From CAIMUS01 sp963708455 (GTDB lineage: Bacteria > Pseudomonadota > Gammaproteobacteria > Competibacterales > Competibacteraceae), in the NCBI GenBank assembly GCA_963708455.1, contig CAVPSQ010000010.1, positions 1,178,001 through 1,242,000 of the forward strand: a stretch of 64,000 nt of DNA. Reading direction: 5' to 3'. The notes under the pieces are model-generated. The model ran no database searches and had not been told where the DNA came from. It saw nothing but the letters and a program-made list of their open reading frames with translations. Numbering within the stretch: position 1 is the stretch's first letter; each line of letters opens with the position of its first letter. Below, piece by piece: positions 15,889 through 25,650 of the stretch. The position numbers were made by a program, and so were the translations under genes.

Positions 15889-18800
15889 CTATCCAGTACT
15901 GACCAGACCCAGCGAGCAGACAATCTGCGGCTCCTGAGATTTCTCCCCTTCGTGGATAACTGACAGCCGCCCATCCTCGCGCATTTGCAGCACCAGACTG
16001 GCCAGATCCCGGTCGCTGACGCTGCTGCGCAACTGCCGGTTGAGCCGATCGGTGGCCACCTGCCGCAACGGATAGTTATAGATATCTTCGATGGCCCGGC
16101 GCAATTCCTGACTGTCGAACAGCGTTCCCTGCCATTGCTCGGCATACCGCTTGAGCCGCTCATAGGCGCGAAAGCGGGCACCAGACGGTCGTCCCAACTG
16201 ACCGCCAACCGCCTTCTCCTCAGCGGCGATCATTGCGACCGCTTGTCGCACCAGCTCATGATGCTTTGCCTGTCGCGGCAGAGCGGGTGTATCGGGCGCA
16301 CACTCCGCCGCCTTCAGGATGATCGACTGCGACTCGGTGAGGGTCTGACCGTCCCGGTCGAGCCAGGCCAGCGCATCCTGACCCTCCGCCGTGCGCACAT
16401 ACGCCAATACGCCTTCCACCTGCCCTCCGGCAGGCGTATGCGCCTTGGTGGAATACACCACGTTGGGCAGCGCCGGGATAAGCTGCTGCAATTCCGGTTC
16501 GGCGTCGATGGCGTTTTTCCAAATCTGATAGGCGCGGGAACTCAGATCGATGTCGGCATCGGCGGCGTCGTCAAGAATGCCGGCCTTTTCCGTGAACAGG
16601 TCGCGCACCGCCTGATCGTTACGATCGTCCTCGAAAAACGCGTCGTCGGCGCCGACCACTTCGGCGTTCTCGCGTAAGCGCTGCCGCAACCGGGCGCGCA
16701 GGCGGATGATGCGCTCTACGCCCTCGGCAGGCAGAAAGGTATAGCAGCGGATAGCCTCGGCCTGCTGACCGATGCGGTCAACCCGGCCGGCCCGCTGGAT
16801 CAGGCGGATGATAGCCCAGGGCAGATCGTAGTTGACGACAATCGCCCCATCCTGCAGGTTCTGCCCTTCGCTCAGCACATCGGTGGCGATCAGGATATCG
16901 AGTTCCTGCTCGGGTGAAATCTCCTGCCGTTTGGCGTTGCTGACCGGGCTGAAGCGCCAGACGCATTGGCTCGGATCCGCCGCCGCGCCAGTCACGGCCG
17001 CCAGCCGATCGCTGCCGCGGTGGCGCAATTGCTCGGCCAGATACTGCACCGTATCGGCGAACTGGGTGAAAATTAGAATTTTCTCACCGGCATGCTGCGC
17101 GATCAGCTCGATCAGTTTATTTAACTTGGCGTCACGGTCGGGCCGCCAAGCACCGCACCGCTGCAGCACATCCAGCAACATCCCGCTGTCCGCCTGCAAA
17201 TCCGTCGCCAGTTGCGGCAGAAACCGCTCCGCCGGCAACCAGCGAAATCGCCGCCGCAACGGCCCGGCGTAAGCTCGATAGACTGCGGCGGCCCGCCGGC
17301 GGAAATCCGCCTCGGCACGCAGCGGAAGGTCGTGCAACGGAGGGCCGTTATTGTCCTCTTCGTCGCCGGCGAACCAGTCCCGGTCGTCATCCTCGAAGCG
17401 GCTGTCGAGCAGACTGGCATCCTGGGCGCCGATGGGTAGCGGCTGGCGCTGTTCCAGGGTGTGCAGATAAACGAAGTTGCGCAGAATGTGCCGCTCGATG
17501 GATTGGAGCAGCGCCTGACCGCTGCTTTCCAGCCGCTTAAACAGATTGGTGCGGCAGAAGCCCATCAGCCGCTTACCGGCGCGGGACAAGTCGGCGATGA
17601 CCTTGGCTTCGACGGGCGGCGGTGGCTGGCGCGGTCGCGGGTCCAGGTAATTCCCCAGGCCGTAGCGCGGCAGGCTGAGCCGGTTGATGGCCTCGACGAT
17701 GGCGTCCGAGTAAAGCAGTGCATACTGGTCGTGCGAGTCACAGTCGGCGAGGCTGAACTTGACGGTTCTGGGAACGCGACTGGGAAAGTAAGACCGTGAA
17801 CCGTCGGCGAACGTCAGATAATGGCGCCCGTTGGCCGGGTCGACAGCGGCGTAGTTCTCCTGAATAAAGCGGCGGGTGCGGCGCACCAGATACAGCCGCA
17901 TCAGCTCGCGCCAGTCGTCGGCGGAGTCGCTTTTCTCGAAGGCCGCCAGCGACCGGACCGCGCACTGGTGGCGGCGAATGAATTCAGTTTCACCGAGTTG
18001 CCGCAGCAGATTCTCCGGGCGAATGCCCATGTTGGCGTCTTCGGGAACGAACAGCCGCAACTGATTCGCCAGGTCCAGATAGGTTTTGTTGTAGGGTGTG
18101 GCCGACAACAGGATGACTTTGCTCTCGTTGGCGCGGATATAGTCCTGAATGGCCCGGTAGCGCTTGCCCTCGCGGTTGCGCAGATTATGGCTCTCGTCGA
18201 TCAGCACCAACCGGAAGCGGCGCAGTTTAGGCAACTCGACCACGATCCGGCTGAGCGATAGCACCCTGGCGCGCAGCCGGTACTGTGTGCGGTAATCTTC
18301 CCACAGCGGGACCAGATTCTTCGGACAGATGATCAGCGTTTCGAGGTCGTAATCATCCTCGAAAATGCGCGCCACCGCGGTCGCCATCAAGGTCTTGCCC
18401 AGCCCGACCACATCGCCGATCAGCACCCCGCCGCGCCGGTTCAGATGGTGAGCGGCGATCTTGACGGCAGCGATCTGAAAGTCGAACAGCCGCTCGGCGA
18501 AATCGCGCGGCAGCCGGAACTCGGTCAGTCCGGCGCGGGCTTCCTGGGAGAGGTGATAGGCGATTTTCAGATACAGGTAATACGGCGGCAACAGGTCTTC
18601 CCGCGCCCAACTCGTCTCGATAATTTCCAGTAGTTCTGTGGAGATGTCCATGCACCAGCGGTCGTTCCAACGCGCCTCGAACCAGCGAGTGAGCTTGGCG
18701 CAGGCGTCCTGATCGAGCACATCGATATTCAATTCACCCTGCTGCGACAGGCCGGCAAAGGTAAGGTTACTGCTGCCCAGATAACCAACCACCGGGCTGA

Positions 18801-19251
18801 TGGGGTCCGACCTGAACAGCAGATACAGCTTGGCGTGCAGTGGATGGCGCAGGAACAGCTTGACGATGACCTGGCCGGCCCGCAATTGCGCCGCCAGCCG
18901 CCGCAAACCGGCCTCGTCGGCATCGGTCGGAATGCCGACCATCAGTTGGTCCCGGAACTCGGCGGCCAGTTTTTTCTTCAGGCGCAGGGCGGTCTGGTTA
19001 TCGACGCCGTCGTCGGTATTCCATATGCTCAGGGCCGCGCGCAGTTCTTCCTGCGGCAGACGCTGCATGCCGATGAGTAGCCGGCAACATTGCCCGGCAC
19101 CGCCCGGCCAATGCGCCATGCTGTCGTCGAGCGCCTTCCAGCCGCGCAGATTGAAATAACCCACGCAGCAATCCGCCCGTTCCGCCAGCACCAACGTTTC
19201 CCGCAGCGCCGGCAGCAGGCTTTGATCGATGTTGTCGAATATTCTGGGCAT
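15889..19251 (-). CDS. PLD-domain SNF2/SF2 helicase
   Basis: Large 1120-residue protein. The N-terminus is a phospholipase-D-like half-site with HAKLYLLF (H139/K141) and GSSNLT around residue 160. A SNF2-type helicase core follows: Walker A IGDVVGLGKTLMA near residue 280, DESH box (LIDESHNLRN) near residue 350, motif III LLSATPYNKT, and C-terminal motifs ILIFTQFADT and QRAGRVDRIGQ. Such PLD-SNF2 proteins often act in restriction-like or other DNA-defence settings; no methyltransferase is adjacent here. A single HxK motif means nuclease activity would need dimerisation. It starts 23 bases after the Uma2-type gene, so the two probably form an operon. Confidence 0.85.
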   Translation of the reverse strand: MPRIFDNIDQSLLPALRETLVLAERADCCVGYFNLRGWKALDDSMAHWPGGAGQCCRLLIGMQRLPQEELRAALSIWNTDDGVDNQTALRLKKKLAAEFRDQLMVGIPTDADEAGLRRLAAQLRAGQVIVKLFLRHPLHAKLYLLFRSDPISPVVGYLGSSNLTFAGLSQQGELNIDVLDQDACAKLTRWFEARWNDRWCMDISTELLEIIETSWAREDLLPPYYLYLKIAYHLSQEARAGLTEFRLPRDFAERLFDFQIAAVKIAAHHLNRRGGVLIGDVVGLGKTLMATAVARIFEDDYDLETLIICPKNLVPLWEDYRTQYRLRARVLSLSRIVVELPKLRRFRLVLIDESHNLRNREGKRYRAIQDYIRANESKVILLSATPYNKTYLDLANQLRLFVPEDANMGIRPENLLRQLGETEFIRRHQCAVRSLAAFEKSDSADDWRELMRLYLVRRTRRFIQENYAAVDPANGRHYLTFADGSRSYFPSRVPRTVKFSLADCDSHDQYALLYSDAIVEAINRLSLPRYGLGNYLDPRPRQPPPPVEAKVIADLSRAGKRLMGFCRTNLFKRLESSGQALLQSIERHILRNFVYLHTLEQRQPLPIGAQDASLLDSRFEDDDRDWFAGDEEDNNGPPLHDLPLRAEADFRRRAAAVYRAYAGPLRRRFRWLPAERFLPQLATDLQADSGMLLDVLQRCGAWRPDRDAKLNKLIELIAQHAGEKILIFTQFADTVQYLAEQLRHRGSDRLAAVTGAAADPSQCVWRFSPVSNAKRQEISPEQELDILIATDVLSEGQNLQDGAIVVNYDLPWAIIRLIQRAGRVDRIGQQAEAIRCYTFLPAEGVERIIRLRARLRQRLRENAEVVGADDAFFEDDRNDQAVRDLFTEKAGILDDAADADIDLSSRAYQIWKNAIDAEPELQQLIPALPNVVYSTKAHTPAGGQVEGVLAYVRTAEGQDALAWLDRDGQTLTESQSIILKAAECAPDTPALPRQAKHHELVRQAVAMIAAEEKAVGGQLGRPSGARFRAYERLKRYAEQWQGTLFDSQELRRAIEDIYNYPLRQVATDRLNRQLRSSVSDRDLASLVLQMREDGRLSVIHEGEKSQEPQIVCSLGLVSTG

Positions 19252-19274
19252 GAGACCTGCGTAGCCGGACCCGG

Positions 19275-20093
19275 TCAGCCCGCGGCGTCTATCCCCTGCT
19301 GTTTCAGTAAGGCCCGCAGCCGCGCCAGTTCGGATTCCGCTGTAGCGGCCCGTTGCGCTTCACGCTCGGCTCGTTGCGTTTCATGCTCAGCCCGTTGCGT
19401 TTCACGCTCAGCCCGTTGTTCTTCATGCTCGGCCCGCTGCGCTTCATACTCAGCCCGCTGCGCTTCATGCTCAGCCCGTTGTGCTTCACGCTCAGCCCAC
19501 TGCGTGGCGCTTTTGGCCTGCTGCACCACCTCCACATAGCTGACCAGGCGCTGACCACTCGGCGCGGTCAGACGCAGGTCCATCCCATCCAGGTCGAACC
19601 GCACTCCCAACCGCGGGCTGGTCCAGTCGCGCATCCGGGCAATGGGCGCCAACCGCCCGCCTTGCCGCAACCAGCCTTGCAGGGTCCCGCGGTCGGGATC
19701 GTACAGATAATATTCTTCGACGCCGTAACGGTCGTAGAACGCCAGTTTGTCGGCCATCTCTCGGCGGGTGTTACCCGGCGACATGACCTCGAACACGACC
19801 TGGGGCGCCACCCCGCCTTCTTCCCATTGCTTGTACGAACCCCGGTGTCCCTGGGGACGCCCGAAGGCCACCAGCGCATCGGGTGCGATTCGAGTCTTGT
19901 TATCGCCCTCCACCGGATACCAGAGCAGATCGCCGGCGACGAAGACATGGGGATTGTCGGCAAACAGGGCCTGAAGACCCCCCGCTATGGTGATAATCCA
20001 CTCGAACTGTTTAGTGTTATCAGCCATCGGTTTACCGTCGCTGTCGGGGTAGATGATGGGGTTGGTGAGGGTTTCCGCTGGATTCACGCGCAT
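19275..20093 (-). CDS. Uma2-family (DUF820) endonuclease-like protein with heptad-repeat tail
   Basis: A 272-residue protein. The first 190 residues are a Uma2/DUF820 domain of the PD-(D/E)XK nuclease superfamily, with RIAPDALVAFG, VVFEVMSPGNTRREMADKLA and YGVEEYYLYDPD carrying the expected Asp, Glu and Lys. Residues from about 195 to 250 are a run of seven-residue repeats of the form AQRAEHE/TQRAERE, predicted as a charged coiled coil, encoded by 21-bp DNA repeats (about 19345-19500). Uma2 proteins are abundant in cyanobacteria and some Proteobacteria and mostly uncharacterised. It lies directly upstream of the PLD-SNF2 gene. The first ATG at 20093 is used; the ATG at 20027 (residue 23, MADNTKQFEW) is a good alternative. 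Confidence 0.82.
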   Translation of the reverse strand: MRVNPAETLTNPIIYPDSDGKPMADNTKQFEWIITIAGGLQALFADNPHVFVAGDLLWYPVEGDNKTRIAPDALVAFGRPQGHRGSYKQWEEGGVAPQVVFEVMSPGNTRREMADKLAFYDRYGVEEYYLYDPDRGTLQGWLRQGGRLAPIARMRDWTSPRLGVRFDLDGMDLRLTAPSGQRLVSYVEVVQQAKSATQWAEREAQRAEHEAQRAEYEAQRAEHEEQRAERETQRAEHETQRAEREAQRAATAESELARLRALLKQQGIDAAG

Positions 20094-20239
20094 GGCCGCT
20101 ACCCAAGGTGGCGTAAGGATATGGCAGACAGTATAGCGTTGCGCCGCTGCGCCCGGAATGGAGACGCCACTGCACAGATGGTCCCTGACCTGCTATACCT
20201 AACTGGCGCTTCCAGGGACTATATTGGTTAATATCATCA

Positions 20240-20365
20240 TAAGCTTCATCAAGGCAAGTTGACCGCAAAGGGCCGGCGAGGACGCCGGCGCTCCCAGGGT
20301 TGGGTAGACCGACCGCGGACAGCCGGCGAGGCCACCGACGCGATTGTCCCGCCGTAATGTGGGTA
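20240..20365. repeat. Dispersed MITE/REP-like element, copy A (degenerate left end)
   Basis: Fills most of the 363-base gap between the Uma2 gene and the dehydrogenase. It shares GGCCGGCGAGGACGCCGGCG, then CTCCCAGG, then a second GCCGGCGAGG palindrome and the right end GTCCCGCCGTAATGTGGGTA with the copies at 33950, 46482 and 63204. The left terminal inverted repeat is not recognisable. The element ends about 90 bases before the next gene; nothing else was seen in the gap. Confidence 0.7.
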
Positions 20366-20456
20366 GCCGGTAGTCAACAGTTGGCGGGTAGCCAATCAAC
20401 AGCGGAGATATCGTTTCCGCACAGTAACTATCGTTGTCATCCTCAAGGTGAATATC

Positions 20457-21399
20457 ATGTTGCAAAGACAAACCGTAGGTATCGTGGGCACCGGCCAGGT
20501 CGGCATGGCGGCCGCTTACGCTATTTTTCTGCAGAAATCAGCCAGCCGACTGCTGTTGATCGACCTCAACCATCAGCGCGCCGAGGGTGAAGCCATCGAT
20601 TTGATGCACGGTCAGGCTTATGTCGGCCGCTGCGATGTGGATGCCGGTGACTACGCGGTATCTCAGCGGGGCGCAGATGGTCGTCATCGCCGCCGGCGCC
20701 AGCCAGAAACCCGGTGAGACCCGGCTCGAACTGCTCAACCGCAACGCCGCCATCTTCAGGGATATTGTGGAGCAACTGGACCGGTACGCGCCGAGCGCCA
20801 TTCTGCTGATCGCCACCAACCCCGTGGATATCCTGACTTATGTCATGCAGAAATTGAGCAAGCGCCCGCCGAACCTGATTATCGGCACCGGCACCATGCT
20901 CGACACCACCCGTTTCCGTACCCTGCTCGGCGAACATTACAATGTGGACCCCCGCTCCGTACACGCCCTTATCCTGGGCGAACACGGCGACTCCGAAGTG
21001 CCGATCTGGAGTTCGGCCGCCATCGCCGGCACGCGCCTGACGGACAACATCATCCTGGGCAAGCCTTTCGACCGCGCGGCGATGGACGTACTGTTTCAAC
21101 GAGTCCGCCGGGCGGCTTATGAGATCATCGAGCGCAAGGGCTATACCAACTGGGCTATCGGGCTGGTGATCGCCCATCTGTGGCGCACCATCCAGGATGA
21201 TCAGAACAGCGTCTTGCCCGTCAGCTTAAGATTAAATGGCGAATACGGCCTCGACGACGTCTGTCTGAGCGTTCCCGCCGCCATCGGCATCAACGGCGTG
21301 GGCGAACGGGTGCTGCCGGATCTGACCGAAGTGGAACTGCAAGCGCTGCAGCACTCGGCGGATGTGCTCAAACAAAGTCTGGCGGGCATCGCGCTCTAG
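20457..21399 (+). CDS. ldh: L-lactate/malate dehydrogenase family protein (frameshifted)
   Basis: NAD-dependent 2-hydroxyacid dehydrogenase. The first part (20457 to about 20660) has the Rossmann motif VGIVGTGQVGMAAAYA and LLLIDLNHQRAEGEA. The frame then shifts by one base and continues LSGAQMVVIAAGASQKPGETR, IATNPVDILTY, TGTMLDTTRFR and the active-site ILGEHGDSEVPIWS. The active-site-loop Gln-Lys (ASQKPGETR) is the lactate-dehydrogenase pattern rather than malate. An extra base within GCGGTATCTCAGC (20656-20668) explains the break: removing it gives DYADLSGAQ, the family consensus. The joined product is 313 residues, the normal length. Start is the ATG at 20457 behind AAGGTG. Confidence 0.85.
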
Positions 21400-21458
21400 C
21401 CCGACTGCTACTGCCCATTCTGCCGCAGCCTGCTGTTGCGGCAATTCCATAAAAACGT

Positions 21459-21490
21459 CAGACGCACCCTGCTCATCCAGAGTGCGTCTG
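21459..21490. terminator. Strong hairpin after ldh
   Basis: CAGACGCACCCTG and CAGAGTGCGTCTG form a 13-bp stem with one mismatch and a six-base loop, about 60 bases after the ldh stop. A smaller hairpin (TGCCGCA/TGCGGCA) lies at 21421-21443. Neither has a T-run, so these may be weak terminators or mRNA 3'-end protectors. Confidence 0.5.
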
Positions 21491-21598
21491 GCGTATCATA
21501 CGCTTGGACGGACAGCCTCTGTAGAACTGCGCGGATAGCCCAACAGCTAACACTCACCCTCAACGCCCTGACATTCAGCAACCAGGCTGGGCAACCCT

Positions 21599-22192
21599 AT
21601 GCACGAGAATAAAGCGGGATTCGTGGTGTTCATCGGCGGTGCCACCGGATCGGGCAAGACGACCCTGGCCTGGCGTCTGGTCCGGGAGCATGGCTTCACG
21701 GCACTGGTCTCGGTCGATTATGTCAGGGAAGCGCTGCGTGCCCGCTCGCTCTGGCCGGCTGGGCGGATTCCTGCCGAATTGCAGGAGTCTTCCTATATCA
21801 CCTCCGATTTCCTGGCCCAAAGCCAGTACCTGGTGGAATCGATAGGCCGTATTGCCGGGAGAATGGTGCAAAAAGGGGAAACTGGCGTGATCGAGGGTGT
21901 TAACCTGGTACCGTCGCAACTCCAGGATATCCTCGGCGGACCGCTGCAGGGCCGGCATCTGTTCGTCCTGTTGACCATGGAACTGGAGGAAAAACACAAG
22001 GAACGCTTGAGTTCGCGCGGCGCGCGCTACCTGCGGCACGCACCCACCATCGCAACCCTCGGCAAGCTGCTGCAGGCGGACGTTGCAGCACTGCAGCGGC
22101 TCGCGCCGGACATCCATATCGTCTGTATCGATGCCGCCGGTCCGGTGGTGGACACCGCCCAGGAAACGCTGCGACACCTCCAGCAGCGCTAA
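21599..22192 (+). CDS. P-loop kinase, 2-phosphoglycerate-kinase-like
   Basis: A 197-residue protein with Walker A IGGATGSGKTTLAWRL at residue 13, SVDYVREALRAR (acceptor-side Asp-x-x-Arg), SSYITSDFLAQSQYLVESI and VIEGVNLVPSQL. This pattern resembles the archaeal 2-phosphoglycerate kinase family, which starts synthesis of cyclic 2,3-diphosphoglycerate, and more loosely the zeta-toxin and AAA_33 kinases. The true substrate cannot be read from sequence. It lies between ldh and the cyclase/YcaO locus on the same strand but is separated from both by more than 100 bases. Confidence 0.65.
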   Translation: MHENKAGFVVFIGGATGSGKTTLAWRLVREHGFTALVSVDYVREALRARSLWPAGRIPAELQESSYITSDFLAQSQYLVESIGRIAGRMVQKGETGVIEGVNLVPSQLQDILGGPLQGRHLFVLLTMELEEKHKERLSSRGARYLRHAPTIATLGKLLQADVAALQRLAPDIHIVCIDAAGPVVDTAQETLRHLQQR

Positions 22193-22236
22193 GTGGCGAC
22201 GCAGGACGGTTGAACAGCTATAACTGCAGCGGCTGA

Positions 22237-22278
22237 TTGACAATAGGGTCAACACTCGTTAATTAAGCGCAATTGCGC
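22237..22278 (+). promoter_or_regulatory. Possible promoter and palindromic operator of the cyclase-YcaO locus
   Basis: A perfect -35 box TTGACA at 22237-22242 is followed 17 bases later by a poor -10 (TAATTA, 22260-22265). Next to it is a perfect 12-bp palindrome GCGCAATTGCGC at 22267-22278. It lies 45 bases before the start of the cyclase/ATPase gene. The weak -10 makes the promoter call tentative. Confidence 0.3.
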
Positions 22279-22322
22279 AATCAGACCGCTGGCCACCCCT
22301 ACCCGGAGATTGGAGCAGGTGC

Positions 22323-25300
22323 ATGCAGTGCCCCCATTGCCAGGCAGAAATGCCGGACAACCTGAAATTCTGCGGCGCTTGCGGTGGATCGCTGGCGACC
22401 TTCACTTGTCCCGGCTGTTTTCACAGCAACCCCGCCGGCTTCAAATTCTGCGGTCACTGCGGCGCGCTACTGCTCGCCCCGTCCGAGGTTAACGAACCCG
22501 CCTCCGTTATTCCCGTGCGCCCTGCGGAAAGGCGGCAATTAACCGTCCTGTTCTGCGATATTGTCGACTCCACGGCCATCGCCGCTAAGCTGGATCCCGA
22601 GGATCTCAGCGAACTGATCCGCGGCTATCGTCTGCTGTGCGCCGCCGTGGTGCAGCGCTTCGAAGGGTATATCGCGCAATATCAGGGCGACGGGTTTCTG
22701 GCCTATTTCTGTTATCCCCAGGCGCACGAAGACGACGCCGAGCGGGCGGTGCGCGCTGGTCTGGAAATCGTCGGGTCCCTTCAGTCGCTCAGCGCATTCC
22801 CCTCACAGTTCGAGGGGATGACCCTGGCGGTGCGAATCGGGATCGCCACCGGTATGGTAGTGGCCAGCGATTTGCTGTTCCAGGGTAATCCCGAAGACAA
22901 GATGGTCGTCGGCCAGACGCTCAATCTGGCGGCGCGCCTGCAGAACCTGGCGGCGCCCAACACGGTGGTTATCACGCCCCGGCTCCAGCGTCACCTGGGC
23001 AGCCTCTTCGAGTACGAGGATACTGGGTTTTTACACCCTCAAGGGTTTTCCTCAACCCATGCAGGCATGGCGGGTCCTGCGACCCAGAAGCGCGGCAACC
23101 CGCTTCGAGGCGCTCCATCAGGCCGCTTTGGCACCCCTGGTAAATCGCAACGACGAACTGGAGACGCTGCTGAGCGGCTGGCGGCGCGCCCGCCAGGGAG
23201 AAGGCCGGGTAGTGGTCATGACCGGCGAGCCCGGCATCGGCAAATCCAGAATCATCCAGACGCTGCGCGAGCGCATCGCGCCGGAGCGGTACCTGCGTCT
23301 TTTGTATCAATGTTCTCCTTATCACACCAACAGCGCCCTGTATCCATTCATCAGCCAGTTGGAACGGGCCGCCCGCTTCAACCGGCAGGACACGGCGGAG
23401 CAGAAACTCGAGAAACTGGAGCAACTGCTGTCACAAACGCCCGCCAACACCCCGGAGAAAATAGCCGTTGTCGCCGCCCTGCTGTCGCTGCCGACCAGCG
23501 GGCGTTATCCCACTCCGCTGCTCAGCACACAGCGCCGCAAGGAAAGAATTCTGCAGACGCTGCTGGACTATCTCATCGGACTGGCTGCGACGCAGCCAAT
23601 TCTGGTGTTGTTCGAGGATATTCACTGGATCGATCCGACGTCCAGGGAGGCGCTGGACATGCTCGTACCGGCCGTAAGCCAACTGCAGGTGCTGTTTCTG
23701 ATCACTTCCCGACTGGGCCTGGCGCCGTCATGGCGCGATCTGCCTCATGTGCAATCGCTGGAATTGGGACGGCTCGAAAACGAATACTGTCTGAGTCTGG
23801 TGCAGCAGATCGCCGTCGGCAATACTTTGCCGGCCGTGGTCCTGCAGCAAATCCTCGCCAAGACCGACGGGGTGCCCCTGTTCATAGAGGAACTCACCAA
23901 GACGCTGCTGTATACCGGACCGCTAAAGCAACGCCTGAACGCCGCGGACGCGCCGGAGACTGTGCTGCGGATCCCCTCCACGCTGAAGGACTCGCTGATG
24001 GCCCGGCTGGATCAGTTGTCCCCTGCCAAAGCCGTGGCTCAGGCCGGCAGCGTCATCGGCCGGGAATTCTCTTACGAGATGCTCGCAGCGCTGGCACCGC
24101 TGCCCGAAGAACAGCAGCTCCGGGACGCGCTGCAGCAACTGGCCGAAACCGGCCTGGTGTATTGCCAGGGCGCGCCGCCCTTGGCTACCTACACCTTCAA
24201 GCACGCCCTGGTGCGCGATGCCGCCTATGACAGCCTGGTACGCCACCGCCGCCAGCAGTTACATGCCCAGATTGCGGCAACCCTCGAGCAGCGCTTTGCC
24301 GAAACCTGCATCCGTCAGCCCGAACTGCTGGCGCAGCATTACAGCGCGGCCGGTGTGGTCGACAAAGCGGTGGATTACTGGATAAAAGCCGGCAAGCGGG
24401 CGTATGAACGCTCCGCCAACCTGGAAGCCGTGGCGCATTTTCACAAGGGACTGGAGGTGCTGAACAAGCTAACCGATTCGCGCTGGCGCAGGGAACAGGA
24501 ACTGGCGCTGCAAATCAATCTGGGCACCGCACTCATCGTCACCGCCGGACCGGGCTCGCCGGAAGTCGAGCAGACCTACGCCAGAGCGCTGGAACTGTGC
24601 GCTCAATTGCCGGAATCGCCGCTGCATTTCGCCGCTTATTGGGGATGGTGGCGGATATCCGGCGATTTCCAGACTTTTCGCCAACGAGCGGATAAACTGC
24701 TCGGCCTGGCCGAAAGCCTGCGCGATCCGGGATTGCGCCTGCAAGCCCATCATTGTCAATGGGCCATCCTGTTCAACCTGGGCGACCACCTGAACTGTTG
24801 CCAGCATATCGAGCGCGGCCTGGCCATTTATGCGCAGGGCGATTATCGCTCCCATGCCGCCCTCTATGGGGGACACGATCCGGCGGTCTGCGGCCACGGC
24901 GAAATGGCCTTATCGCTGTGGTTACTGGGCTACCCGGAACGGGCTTTGCAGCATATGGGGCAGGCGCTGGCCCTGGCCCGTAAACTGACCGATGCCGGTA
25001 GCCGGGCTCATGCCCTGGATATCGCTCTGATGCTGCATTTCTACCGTCGCGATGCCGCCACCGTCCACACGCAGGCGGAAGCGCTGGGGCGGTTCGCCGA
25101 GGAACAGGGATTTCCCGATTATCAGGCCAAGCGCCGGTTGTTTCAGGGCTGGGCGGCGGCCATGCAGGGCCGACTGGCGGAGGGCATCGCCGCCCTGCGT
25201 GAGGGCATCGCCGCCTTGCGGACCATCGGCACGACAGAGGATTTTCCCATCTTTTTCGACATGCTGGCCGAAGCCTATGGGCTGGCCGGCCAGGCTCGAC

Positions 25301-25650
25301 AGGGCCTGAGCGAACTCGAGGCCGCCTGCAGCGAAGCCGAGGAAAGCGGGATGCGTCACTGGGCGGCGGAACTGTACCGGCGGCGGGGCGAATTGCTGTT
25401 GCTGCTGGACGGCGACAGTGCGGCGGCCGCCGCAGGCTGTTTACATAAAGCATTGGACATCGCCCGCCAGCAACAGGCCAGGGCGCTGGAATTGCGGGCA
25501 GCCTTGAGCCTCACCCGCCTGTTGCTGTGCCAGCAGCAGGCGCAGGCGGCCTATGAGTTGCTGCACGCCGTCTACGGGCAGTTCAGCGAAGGTTTCGCCA
25601 CGCCCGATTTACAGGAAGCGCAATATTTATTACAGAGGTTAGCAAGCTGA
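22323..25650 (+). CDS. Zinc-ribbon, class III cyclase, AAA-ATPase and TPR regulator (frameshifted)
   Basis: Probable signalling protein. Residues 1-48 hold two CxxC...CxxC zinc ribbons (CPHCQAEMPDNLKFCGACGG). Residues 70-235 form a class III nucleotidyl cyclase: LTVLFCDIVDSTAIA and QYQGDGFLAYF supply metal-binding Asp residues, and GQTLNLAARLQNLA the catalytic Asn/Arg. After EYEDTG the frame breaks in the T-run of GGGTTTTTACACC (23025-23037); dropping one T restores GFYTLKGFPQPMQAWRVL. The rest has an AAA domain (Walker A TGEPGIGKSR, Walker B LFEDIHWIDP) and a long TPR-like tail. The joined product is 1108 residues. Its stop overlaps the ycaO start (TGATG), which ties it to the RiPP-like genes; cyclase fusion regulators are known near TOMM clusters. 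Confidence 0.85.
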
